A stretch of DNA of 64,000 nt from Clostridiaceae bacterium. Its GTDB lineage: Bacteria > Bacillota > Clostridia > Saccharofermentanales > DTU023. Below, piece by piece: positions 26,500 through 35,377 of the stretch (the stretch's first letter is position 1; every line of letters begins with the position of its first letter). Under the pieces are notes generated by a model. That model was not told the DNA's origin. It did not search any database and saw only the letters and a list, made by a program, of their open reading frames with translations. Position numbers and translations under genes: made by a program. The DNA lies in the NCBI GenBank assembly GCA_012800435.1, contig JAAZJH010000063.1, forward strand, positions 1 through 64,000, in the 5' to 3' direction.

Positions 26500-26790
26500 A
26501 ATAATTCCCCCTCTTACCCGTTAAAGAAGATCCAAATCTTCATTACGGCAGGCTGACATTTTCTCATTTCATTCGCCTAATTCTCGGCAATGATAAAACA
26601 CCGTTATGCCAGCACTTTTCTACGTTTTTAACCTCATTATCGACACATATAAGCAACCTTATCAAGAGCCTCAAGTGGACGTATTTCACTTTCTGTGAAT
26701 AAATGAGGTTCTCACAGGATAAATAAGAAAACGTTTAAAATTTTTGCTTTCATCAAAAAAGAGTTAAATCTTGATATTTAAATAGGATAA

Positions 26791-27777
26791 TTAACATTCA
26801 AGGACAAGTTTAGTCATGTCTCGACGCTTCCGAAGCCAGGTTTGTTGCCTTTTGGCGTAGCGCCGCGTCGATTTTTGAATTTCGTCAAGAGCCTCTTCTT
26901 CAGAGCATTTTCCAAGAACGACATCGATCGATTCACGGTAGCCGATCCCTCTAAAAGCCGGACAATCTACGTAATTTGTCCATTTATCCATCAACGCGCG
27001 TGTTTCATCAATGAGTCCTTGTTCAAACATTATCGCTGTTCGTTTATTTACACGTTCATAGAGCGCTGAACGGGGCTCTATGTCCAAATGAAAAGCAGCG
27101 AAAGAAAATAGCGGGCCGCGACGACGAGAAAGACGGTTTATTTCACTTTTTGTCTTGCCGGTTTCAATATACATCTCAAAAAAACGAGCGATACGGCGCC
27201 GATCAGTGGGCGCAATGGCATCCGCCGATTCCGGATCTAATGAATGAAGTTTTTGCCAGGCATTCTGTAAGCCGATAGTATCAATCCTGTTTTTAACCTT
27301 TTGTCGAAGATTCGGATCAGTACGCTCCGGTGTAAAAAGAAGACCATCAAGTAAAGCGGAAACGTATTGTACACTCCCGCCGCAGACGAGCGGTTTCTTA
27401 CCATCTGAAATCAACTGATCAAGGACACGTTCCGTCTCTTTGATGTATGAGGCGACGCTGTAGGACTCATAAGGATCTAAGATATCTATCATGTGATGAG
27501 GAACGTGTGTTTGATCTTCAATTGTCGGTTTAGCCGTACCGATGTCAAAGCCGCGATAAATCTGCATGGCATCTGCCGAAACGATCTCGTACCCGTAGCG
27601 TGTAGCCAGCGACATCGCTAATGACGATTTTCCTGTAGCTGTCGGCCCTGTCAAAACAGGGATCGTCTGGTTTGCTTCGTTAGCTTCGAGACACGACTCA
27701 ATGAATACTTTTTCTAACGCTTCACGATCGCTTACACGTATCTCAGAAATCAGATGGACAGAGCCCTGATCGTTCAT
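26791..27777 (-). CDS. miaA: tRNA dimethylallyltransferase MiaA
   Basis: 328 residues from the ATG at 27777, which overlaps the mutL stop by 4 bp (ATGA). Transfers a dimethylallyl group to A37 of tRNAs reading UNN codons. Visible: P-loop LTGPTATGKSSLAM near 42, EIVSADAMQIYRGFDIGTAKPT near 62, HHMIDILDP near 93, CGGSVQYVSALLDGL near 131 and the C-terminal YAKRQQTWLRKR motif near 308. A longer frame from 27852 would run well into mutL. Makes the substrate for MiaB, encoded upstream in the same block. Confidence 0.96.
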   Translation of the reverse strand: MNDQGSVHLISEIRVSDREALEKVFIESCLEANEANQTIPVLTGPTATGKSSLAMSLATRYGYEIVSADAMQIYRGFDIGTAKPTIEDQTHVPHHMIDILDPYESYSVASYIKETERVLDQLISDGKKPLVCGGSVQYVSALLDGLLFTPERTDPNLRQKVKNRIDTIGLQNAWQKLHSLDPESADAIAPTDRRRIARFFEMYIETGKTKSEINRLSRRRGPLFSFAAFHLDIEPRSALYERVNKRTAIMFEQGLIDETRALMDKWTNYVDCPAFRGIGYRESIDVVLGKCSEEEALDEIQKSTRRYAKRQQTWLRKRRDMTKLVLEC

Positions 27778-29879
27778 CCTACGATTCTCCCAAACTTTTT
27801 CTCGATCTCCGTTTTGCTCAGGCGGAGAATGACGGGACGACCGTGCGGACAATGGTAAGGGTTTTCTAATATTAAAAGCTGCTCTAACAGCAAATGAATT
27901 TCCTCTTTTGACAGTCGGTCATTCGCCTTAACGGCTGCTTTGCATGCCATGTTATAAAAGACAGTTGTGTCGTCGGGCAATGTTCCGGTCTGCTGGGCTG
28001 ATTCGAGCGCATCGAGTGCCTCGCGAAACGCATCACGCGCGTTTAGTCCGGCAAAGGGTCCCTTTCCTGTGTTGGGGACAGATCTTATGACAACCGATCG
28101 TTCACCAAAAGGCTCGTACTCAAAGCCGAGATCGCAAAACCACGCTTGCTCTTCTTCAAGGAGTGCGCGTTCCCCTTCAGTTATATCAACGCGGACTGGT
28201 ACGAGCAGGAGTTGTCCCGAAGGACGATTCTGCAGACTTGTTTTACGTCGTTTCAACAACTGTTCGTATAGAATACGTTCATGAGCGGCATGTTGATCAA
28301 TGATGAGAAATTCCTGATGAGCACGATCTTCAAGCAGTATGTACGTATCGAACAGGGTGCCGATTAATTGAGTGTTGCGTAACGTTTCAACACGTAGAGT
28401 ATCGACGTTCAAAGAAGATACTTTTTGATCATCAACGCCGGTTGGAGGTACATGATTTTCACCATTTCTTGTTGAGACAAAGGATCCAAGATGATTTGAG
28501 TCGCCTTCGGCACGGACGGAAACAGGCGTTTTAATAGGATCATCCGAAACACTTCTGATGTCCGTATAGGCGATCTGACGTTCTAAAAGCATGGAGTGAG
28601 TTGTGTCGTGCAAGCGTTCATCAGATTCTTTTGATGAAAGACCAAAAATGCTTTTTGTAAATGGTTTAATTGGCGGCGATAATGTTTTTGGTATATCAGG
28701 ATGGATGCCTGTTATATCTTTCGAGTGATCGTCGCGTATTCCGTCCTGAGAAAACGCTCGCGCGCCTCCAGTCGGCGAAACAATGCCTCCTCCTTGTTCA
28801 AAAGCGCTACGAAGTGCCCGATAGACGGCTTGAAAGACTTTACGATGATCCCAGAAGCGTACATCCAGCTTTTGAGGGTGAACGTTGACATCCACAAGAT
28901 TCCCGGGAAGCGTAAGATTTATAACGAGTTGTGGAAAACGACCTTTCATAAACCACGTTTTTGAAGCTTCGTCGGCGGCAGCACGCAAAGTTCCGGAGGT
29001 GATAACGCGACCGTTGACAATAAAGATCTGCTTTGAGCGGTTTCCGCGTCCTCCTTCAGGTTTCGTTACAAATCCTTCAACACGAACGGGCGAACTGTCA
29101 GGAGAGGTTACGGGAATCATCATGTCGGCAGTTTCTTTTCCGAAGACGGCGTGGATAGCCGATAGAAGATCTCCATCTCCCGGTGTGTGCAATAACTCAC
29201 GCGATTTAGGACCTCTCTCCTCTAATCGAAAAGAAACGTCCGGACGTGCAAGTGCTATATGGCCTACAACATCAGCAACAGCACCGGCCTCAGCCGAATC
29301 TCTCTTCAGAAATTTATAACGAGCAGGTGTGTTAAAGAAGAGATCACGACAAACGATCGTTGTTCCCTCACGCATTCCGCAAGGCCCGTGTTCTGTTACT
29401 CTACCACCCTCGGAGACGATTCTTGTGCCTTCTCTTGCATCGTTTGCGCGCGTGCGAAGCTCTAATCGAGAAACGGACGCTATGGATGGCAGTGCTTCAC
29501 CGCGAAACCCTAAAGTAGAAAGCGATGTCAAGTCATGAATTGTATTCAGTTTGCTCGTTGCATGACTCTCTAAGGCCATGCGGGCGTCTTCGGGAGACAT
29601 GCCGAAGCCGTCATCCGTGCAGGATAAAAAGCGAATACCGCCATGTTCAATTACGATGTGAATGATGGATGCGCCGGCGTCGAGTGCATTATCGATGAGT
29701 TCCTTTGCGACGGATGCAGGTCTTTCAATAACTTCACCGGCAGCGATGTGATTGATGGTCTGCGGATCAAGTCGACGAATTTTCGACGTGGATAATATAG
29801 ATGTTGTGTCGAATGTGTCGTCGTATTTACCGCTCTTAATACGGTGCGTTTCATTATTGTTCACACTCTGGTGATTCAT
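27774..29879 (-). CDS. mutL: DNA mismatch repair protein MutL (endonuclease type)
   Basis: 701 residues. N-terminal GHKL ATPase: INHIAAGEVIERPASVAKELIDNALDAGA starting near 41, DDGFGM near 92, STLGFRGEALPSIASVS near 124. The C-terminal domain carries the metal-dependent nicking motifs: DQHAAHERILYE near 526, the ACKAAVKAND segment near 651 and CPHGRPV near 682. It is therefore a nicking MutL of the methyl-independent kind usual in Firmicutes. The about 30-residue N-terminal extension before RLDPQTI is unusual. Downstream of mutS with a 182-bp gap. Confidence 0.97.
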   Translation of the reverse strand: MNHQSVNNNETHRIKSGKYDDTFDTTSILSTSKIRRLDPQTINHIAAGEVIERPASVAKELIDNALDAGASIIHIVIEHGGIRFLSCTDDGFGMSPEDARMALESHATSKLNTIHDLTSLSTLGFRGEALPSIASVSRLELRTRANDAREGTRIVSEGGRVTEHGPCGMREGTTIVCRDLFFNTPARYKFLKRDSAEAGAVADVVGHIALARPDVSFRLEERGPKSRELLHTPGDGDLLSAIHAVFGKETADMMIPVTSPDSSPVRVEGFVTKPEGGRGNRSKQIFIVNGRVITSGTLRAAADEASKTWFMKGRFPQLVINLTLPGNLVDVNVHPQKLDVRFWDHRKVFQAVYRALRSAFEQGGGIVSPTGGARAFSQDGIRDDHSKDITGIHPDIPKTLSPPIKPFTKSIFGLSSKESDERLHDTTHSMLLERQIAYTDIRSVSDDPIKTPVSVRAEGDSNHLGSFVSTRNGENHVPPTGVDDQKVSSLNVDTLRVETLRNTQLIGTLFDTYILLEDRAHQEFLIIDQHAAHERILYEQLLKRRKTSLQNRPSGQLLLVPVRVDITEGERALLEEEQAWFCDLGFEYEPFGERSVVIRSVPNTGKGPFAGLNARDAFREALDALESAQQTGTLPDDTTVFYNMACKAAVKANDRLSKEEIHLLLEQLLILENPYHCPHGRPVILRLSKTEIEKKFGRIVG

Positions 29880-30061
29880 CTCGAATCGCTTCCTTTCTTA
29901 TAGACGGTCTTTGTTTCATTTGAATTATATAGAATCTGTGCGGATACTGTACTACAATTCCTATCTTGATGCTTCTCGGAGATCTTTTTAAAAACGCTTA
30001 GCCTTATATATATTTATAAGATAAAGCAATATGTTAATGACGTCTCTCTTTTATATCCTTG

Positions 30062-32719
30062 TTAATTTTTTGCATCTCCTTCGCCTTGTTGGCGATCATG
30101 GCGTTCGGCAAGCGCTTTCAGATCGATAAGCATGCCGAACGCGTCTACAGGGCGAAGTATATCAACATCCGTTTCTCGAAGACGTTGTACAATGTCATTT
30201 GCTGTGCGAACTGACTGCGCTTTCGAAAATAAATCTTGCTGTCCGTCCATCTGACGTGATGTTTGGCGCACTACCTTACGGCGGTGGCGTCGGCTTTTCT
30301 CAAGTTGTTCCATAATTTCGGAGGCCCTCAAGACAACAGAATCTGGAACACCGGCTAGTCGAGCGACTTCGATACCGTAGCTGTCATCCGTTCCGCCGTC
30401 ACGGATCACATGCAGGAAGATAATTTCGCCTTTATCTTTTGCTACATCTACATGGCAGTTGAATGTACCCGGCAATTGACTGCCGAGATCAATCAATTCA
30501 TGGTAATGCGTCGCAAAAAGCGCACGTGCGCCTAAAAGCATGGGATCCGCGATGTACTCAATAACAGACCATGCGATCGAAAGTCCATCGGCTGTCCCCG
30601 TTCCTCTCCCGACTTCATCCAAGATGAGAAGGCTTCGTACCGTAGCATTATTCAAAATCGATGCAACTTCAGACATTTCAACCATGAAGGTAGATTGTCC
30701 GGCTCCGAGATCATCGGAAGCGCCGACCCTCGTCATGATGCGGTCAACAATGCCTATTTCGGCCGATTCCGCAGGCACAAAACTACCGATCTGTGCTAAT
30801 AGAACAATAAGAGCAGTTTGACGCATATAAGTCGATTTGCCGGACATATTTGGTCCGGTGAGGATCATGAGACGGCGTTCGTCCCCATCCATATTAAGAT
30901 CATTCGCGACAAAATCCTGCCCCTGTGACATCATCAGTTCAACTACAGGGTGTCGACCTTTCTTGATATTAAGACGACGATCAGAAGTAAGCGTTGGGCG
31001 ACAATAACGCTGACGTTCAGCCGTCTCCGCTAAAGAGAGCAGGACATCTAGCATAGCGAGCGCGCGTGCGGTCGACTGAAGTGGCGCCAGCGATGACGTT
31101 ACAGTCGAACGGATGTCTGAAAATAGCTCGTACTCTAAGGACTTGCGTCGTTGTTCGGCTCCGACTATTTTCGATTCGAGTTCTTTGAGTTCCGGTGTGG
31201 CAAAACGCTCAGAATTGGCGAGTGTCTGCAAACGCTGAAAATGATCCGGTGTTTTTGAAAGTTGACTTTTTGTGATATCAAAATAATAGCCGAAAACACG
31301 GTTATAGCCGATTTTCAGATTCCTGATGCCGGTGGTCTCGCGCTCTTTTGCTTCAAGCGATAGAATATAATCTTTGCCGTGCAGCGAGACATCCAGAAGC
31401 TCATCGACATGAGCATTGAAGCCTCGTCGAATGATTCCGCCATCAGTAATGAGAACCGGCGGGTCGTCAACGATAGCAGATTCCAAAAGATCACACAGCT
31501 CAGGCAGGGTAAAAATCTCTTCGCTTAAGCGGGCAATCCCGGGCTCTTCTTCCCGATCAAGAAGTTCTTTGATGTTCGGAAGCCTCCGAAGCGCCGTACG
31601 CAGTGCCGAAAGATCACGCGGATTCACTTGTCCTGACGCAATCCTAGCGGAGAGACGTTCAATGTCGTATAAACCGGTCAACGCTTCTTGCAGAGAGGAG
31701 CGCAGGCGATAGTCGTCATGAAAAGCAGCCACAGAAGACTGCCGCTTCTCAATTTTATCGCGATCGATAAGAGGCTGCTCAATCCAAGCGCGTAATAACC
31801 GACTTCCCATTGATGTTTTTGTTCGATCAATCGCCCATAAGAGGCTTCCCCTTCTCTTGCGGTCGCGAATCGTCTCTACAAGCTCTAAATTTAAACGCGT
31901 CGCGCGATCAAGGAGCATGTAGTCACGCACGGTAAAGGGCTGAATTTCACCAATTTGGTCAGGTGATGTCATTTGTGTTGATTCAAGGTAATAGAGTAGT
32001 GCTGTTGACGCGCGCGGCCAAAGCAATTCAGAGGCAGTAAATTTGAGACCTCGCCGTTCAGCGTCACGGATATCAAAGATATCGTTTGGAAGTACCGTAC
32101 TCGTGATCTGCAATCGCTCAATATGCTCTTTGAAGCGCTTGTTTTTTGAAAAAATTTCATTGACGACAAATTCAACCGGTTTCAAGCGCGAAAGTTCATC
32201 AAAAAGTTGATCCTCAGCTTCAGCTGAAAGAAGCTCTGATGTTTCAAAGCGGCCCGAAGAAAGATCACATGCCGCAAATCCGAACGCTCGACTCATCTGG
32301 AAAACAGAACAGATGTACTGGTAGGCACGGGATTCAACGCCTTCCGGATCGGTCTGTGTTCCGGGAGTGATGACGCGAACGACTTGACGATCTACAAGAC
32401 CCTTAGCTAAGGCGGGATCTTCAACTTGATCACAGACAGCGACTTTATAGCCGCGAGATAGAAGTCTCTTAATGTATTGGTCAGCCGCATGATGCGGAAC
32501 GCCGCACATTGGCGCTCTTTCCGAAAGACCGCAATCTCGACCTGTCAGCGCAATTTCCAGCTCTCGTGATGCCGTCAGCGCGTCGTCAAAGAACAATTCA
32601 AAGAAATCGCCCAACCTGAAAAAGATAAGGCAGTCCGGATGCTGTGCCTTAATCTCAAAGTGCTGTCTCATCATAGGCGTGAGCGCATGGACATCTACTT
32701 CGTCAAAAGTCAAGGACAT
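30062..32719 (-). CDS. mutS: DNA mismatch recognition protein MutS
   Basis: 885 residues. Recognises mismatches and small loops. Mismatch-binding Phe-x-Glu is present in RLGDFFELFFDDA near 36; connector, lever and clamp regions follow; the ATPase has Walker A GPNMSGKSTYMRQTA near 625, Walker B LLILDEVGRGTGTADGLSIAW near 700 and FATHYHEL near 740. It overlaps the miaB 3' end by 10 bp, so the two are probably co-translated. AAGGAG precedes the ATG. Confidence 0.97.
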   Translation of the reverse strand: MSLTFDEVDVHALTPMMRQHFEIKAQHPDCLIFFRLGDFFELFFDDALTASRELEIALTGRDCGLSERAPMCGVPHHAADQYIKRLLSRGYKVAVCDQVEDPALAKGLVDRQVVRVITPGTQTDPEGVESRAYQYICSVFQMSRAFGFAACDLSSGRFETSELLSAEAEDQLFDELSRLKPVEFVVNEIFSKNKRFKEHIERLQITSTVLPNDIFDIRDAERRGLKFTASELLWPRASTALLYYLESTQMTSPDQIGEIQPFTVRDYMLLDRATRLNLELVETIRDRKRRGSLLWAIDRTKTSMGSRLLRAWIEQPLIDRDKIEKRQSSVAAFHDDYRLRSSLQEALTGLYDIERLSARIASGQVNPRDLSALRTALRRLPNIKELLDREEEPGIARLSEEIFTLPELCDLLESAIVDDPPVLITDGGIIRRGFNAHVDELLDVSLHGKDYILSLEAKERETTGIRNLKIGYNRVFGYYFDITKSQLSKTPDHFQRLQTLANSERFATPELKELESKIVGAEQRRKSLEYELFSDIRSTVTSSLAPLQSTARALAMLDVLLSLAETAERQRYCRPTLTSDRRLNIKKGRHPVVELMMSQGQDFVANDLNMDGDERRLMILTGPNMSGKSTYMRQTALIVLLAQIGSFVPAESAEIGIVDRIMTRVGASDDLGAGQSTFMVEMSEVASILNNATVRSLLILDEVGRGTGTADGLSIAWSVIEYIADPMLLGARALFATHYHELIDLGSQLPGTFNCHVDVAKDKGEIIFLHVIRDGGTDDSYGIEVARLAGVPDSVVLRASEIMEQLEKSRRHRRKVVRQTSRQMDGQQDLFSKAQSVRTANDIVQRLRETDVDILRPVDAFGMLIDLKALAERHDRQQGEGDAKN

Positions 32720-34287
32720 CGTGTCTGCAAACTCCTTTCCAAGATCGATGTGACGGTACCCTCAAGGGAATATATTTTAGCATGATCGATGCGAACAAGG
32801 ACGATATCACCTGCTTGTAGCAAGTTGTTACCTGATAAAGACATCCTATCAGGTGCTGTAAAGTTGACTAAGCGGTGATCACGCGTGCGTCCTGAAAAGA
32901 TGTCAGGTGAACGTTTGCTTGATCCGTCGACCAAAACAGCGACCTCTCTTCCTTCAAGTTTAACGTTGGAATCATAGCTTAGTCTGTTTTGAAGGGCTGT
33001 AAGGCGTTCAAAACGATCGCGAATCGTGGCCTCATGGTTTGTATTGTTATCCTCTTCCCTATTGCTGCTAACAGAATCAAACCAACGTGCTGCCGGTGTG
33101 CCTTCACGTGGACTGTAAATGAATGTGAATGCCGCATCGAAGCGTGCCTCTTCCATCACGCGTAGTGTCGCTCTAAAATCATCTTCCGTTTCTCCGGGAA
33201 AACCGACAATCAGATCGGTTGAAATGGTGATATCAGGTCGTGTTTCGCGTAATTTTTTTACTAGTGAAAGATAGTGCGCCGCATCGTAGCGACGGTTCAT
33301 TTTCTTTAATATGTGATCACTTCCAGACTGAAGCGGAAGATGAATATGCGGTTCAATAACCGGTATACGACCGATTACGTTAATCAGCTCATCAGAAAGA
33401 TCGCAAGGATGGGAGGTCATATAGCGTAAAACAAAGAGTCTATCAATCAAAGCTATTTCAGAAAGAAGTTCGCTAAACGTCGGATATAGTGCGGGATCTT
33501 CACCTCTCTTACGTTCTTCTACACCATAGGAATTGACGTTTTGGCCCAAGAGCATGACATCGCGCGCTCCTTCCGAGACGGCCTGTTTTACCTCGCGAAC
33601 GACATCAGCGGCAATACGACTTTTCTCCCTTCCTCGTGTGTAAGGAACGATGCAGTACGTACAAAAGTTATTACAGCCGGTCATAATGGTAATTAGAGCG
33701 CGTTGCCGGTTCTGACGTTTAACCGGAAGTTCGCCCGATGTGATGCTGTCAGACGGTAATGATATGGAGGTAAGATCTAGCGGTTTTCCCGCGTTACGTT
33801 TTTCGGTCATTCGCGCATTTATGACGGATTCAAGCGCTTGGGGAATATGCGTCATAGCTCCGGCACCTAATATAAAATCGACATAAGGAAAAGTCGTTTT
33901 TATGGTGTTGACGTGAATATCCTGTTCCATCATGCAGCCAAATACACCAATGATGGGATAGCCTTCCTTTTTTAAAGGCTTCATATTCCCGACATGCCCA
34001 TAGAAACGATCGTCAGCGTTGGCGCGGACGCTGCAAGTATTGAATAACACCACGTCTGACTTTTCAGCCGAAATGCCCTCATGAAATCCGAGCAAAGAGA
34101 GAATGCCGGCTGCGATCTCGCTGTCATGGTCATTTTGTTGACACCCGAAAGTCTTGATGAAGAATGTCAATGGGCGACCAAAATACGCGGACATCTCCGA
34201 TACCCAGTTGCGGACACTTTCACTGACATCGTCCTTACCGGGTTCGTTAGCGCCTTGTGTAAACAATGTCTTATCGCAAGACGTCAT
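32710..34287 (-). CDS. miaB: tRNA-2-methylthio-N6-dimethylallyladenosine synthase MiaB
   Basis: 525 residues, with a longer N-terminus than usual. Radical SAM methylthiotransferase acting on i6A37 made by MiaA. N-terminal MTTase cluster cysteines: FGCQQND near 48, NTCSVRANAD near 87 and FGCMMEQ near 120; radical SAM CxxxCxxC in GCNNFCTYCIVPYTRGREKSR near 206; SDLIVGFPGETEDDF-type TDLIVGFPGE near 358; C-terminal TRAM domain ends near 520. In the cluster motif the usual C-Q-M-N reads C-Q-Q-N. Overlaps its upstream neighbour by 4 bp and mutS by 10 bp. Confidence 0.95.
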   Translation of the reverse strand: MTSCDKTLFTQGANEPGKDDVSESVRNWVSEMSAYFGRPLTFFIKTFGCQQNDHDSEIAAGILSLLGFHEGISAEKSDVVLFNTCSVRANADDRFYGHVGNMKPLKKEGYPIIGVFGCMMEQDIHVNTIKTTFPYVDFILGAGAMTHIPQALESVINARMTEKRNAGKPLDLTSISLPSDSITSGELPVKRQNRQRALITIMTGCNNFCTYCIVPYTRGREKSRIAADVVREVKQAVSEGARDVMLLGQNVNSYGVEERKRGEDPALYPTFSELLSEIALIDRLFVLRYMTSHPCDLSDELINVIGRIPVIEPHIHLPLQSGSDHILKKMNRRYDAAHYLSLVKKLRETRPDITISTDLIVGFPGETEDDFRATLRVMEEARFDAAFTFIYSPREGTPAARWFDSVSSNREEDNNTNHEATIRDRFERLTALQNRLSYDSNVKLEGREVAVLVDGSSKRSPDIFSGRTRDHRLVNFTAPDRMSLSGNNLLQAGDIVLVRIDHAKIYSLEGTVTSILERSLQTRCP

Positions 34288-34997
34288 ACCTGACCCTTAC
34301 GTCGTTTCGATTCGACTCTCGATGTTTTTGATCGGGATGATAGACGCGCTGAACGTGTTAATTTTTTGTTTCGTTTCTTTTTTCTGGAATGCGGAATGAA
34401 AACCAATTTAACGGCAATTTCAGGGCGAGATGCAAATGCTTTCAAATTGCCTATTTCAGTTAAATCTGAAAAAACAGCCATTTCTGAATAAACAAGGTCA
34501 TTTAAAGGCTTTTGGAAGATGATCGACAACATAAGGTTTTTTCGAGCGCCGGGATTGCGGGCTAGCCACGCGCGCACTGCAGAAAAATGAGGAATACTCT
34601 CTATTTTCAGCAACTCGCCTAACTCAACATCGTTGAGACGATCAACCGTTTCTCCATAGAATAGACCGATTCTTCGAATATCGTCGAGGTGAATTATGCG
34701 TTCGGTGGCTCCATCGTCTAAAATTAACGCATCTTGGCGAGTGATAAAAAGACGGCAATGCATTCCGATTAGGCTGGAAAGTCCGGTAATCACCAAAAGC
34801 TCACCGCCCCATTTTGCTTTTCGGGCACGCGTTTCTTTTCTGATGCTTCGACGTATCTGTGCATAAAACACGACTCTCCAAAGCAACGCGGCAAGTGCAG
34901 TCGCAGCCAAAATAAAGCCGGGCACTAAAGGCAGCGTACCTTGCCAGACCAGAACGACCGTAGCAAGAAAAAGCGTGATGAGTGCGGCGCCTAACAT
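34284..34997 (-). CDS. Hypothetical membrane protein between the HIT and miaB genes
   Basis: 237 residues, no family recognised with confidence. Two membrane helices near 4-20 and 25-45 are followed by a cytoplasmic region; the stretch CRLFITRQDALILDDGATERIIHLDDI near 81 has the alternating strand pattern of bacterial PH-like domains (inference). The C-terminal 30 residues are extremely rich in Lys, Arg and Ser. It starts 4 bp after the HIT gene and overlaps miaB by 4 bp, so it belongs to the alaS-to-mutL transcription block. Confidence 0.65.
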   Translation of the reverse strand: MLGAALITLFLATVVLVWQGTLPLVPGFILAATALAALLWRVVFYAQIRRSIRKETRARKAKWGGELLVITGLSSLIGMHCRLFITRQDALILDDGATERIIHLDDIRRIGLFYGETVDRLNDVELGELLKIESIPHFSAVRAWLARNPGARKNLMLSIIFQKPLNDLVYSEMAVFSDLTEIGNLKAFASRPEIAVKLVFIPHSRKKKRNKKLTRSARLSSRSKTSRVESKRRKGQV

Positions 34998-35000
34998 TTA

Positions 35001-35351
35001 TTATGGTAACTCCCGTGAGAGCGATTTACCGCCGATCAGATGAAAGTGTACATGCGGTACTGTCTGACCGCCTTCTTCTTTGCAATTATTGACGAGACGA
35101 AATCCGCGGTTCTCAAGACCTGCAGATCGTACGATATCTGGTAGCACTTTCGTTATATCGTTGAGTACTGTACGTCCCTCTTCAGACTCCACCATCTCGA
35201 CAAGATGGCTGAAATGTTTTTTTGGCACAATCAAAACATGCACCGGCGCGATGGGGTGGATATCTTTAAAGACAATCAATACATCATTTTCATAGATAAT
35301 ATCCGATTTTACTTCACCGCTGACAATTCTACAAAATAGACAAGACTTCAT
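35001..35351 (-). CDS. hinT: HIT-family nucleotide hydrolase/transferase (HinT-like)
   Basis: 116 residues. Histidine triad protein that hydrolyses purine nucleoside phosphoramidates. Visible: CLFCRIVSGEVKSDIIYEND near 4, HVLIVPKKHF near 38, and the active-site triad in HVHFHLIGG near 100 (H-x-H-x-H). AGGAGG lies 10 nt before the ATG. It follows alaS by 26 bp. HinT and alanyl-tRNA synthetase are often neighbours; hydrolysis of aminoacyl-AMP by HinT is a known activity of the family. Confidence 0.94.
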   Translation of the reverse strand: MKSCLFCRIVSGEVKSDIIYENDVLIVFKDIHPIAPVHVLIVPKKHFSHLVEMVESEEGRTVLNDITKVLPDIVRSAGLENRGFRLVNNCKEEGGQTVPHVHFHLIGGKSLSRELP

Positions 35352-35377
35352 AAGCGTTCTTTCCTCCTTATATAAGC

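Noticed and set aside
27778-27852. 25-residue N-terminal extension of MiaA
   Set aside because: It overlaps mutL; the ATG at 27777 forms a standard ATGA junction and gives the normal start.
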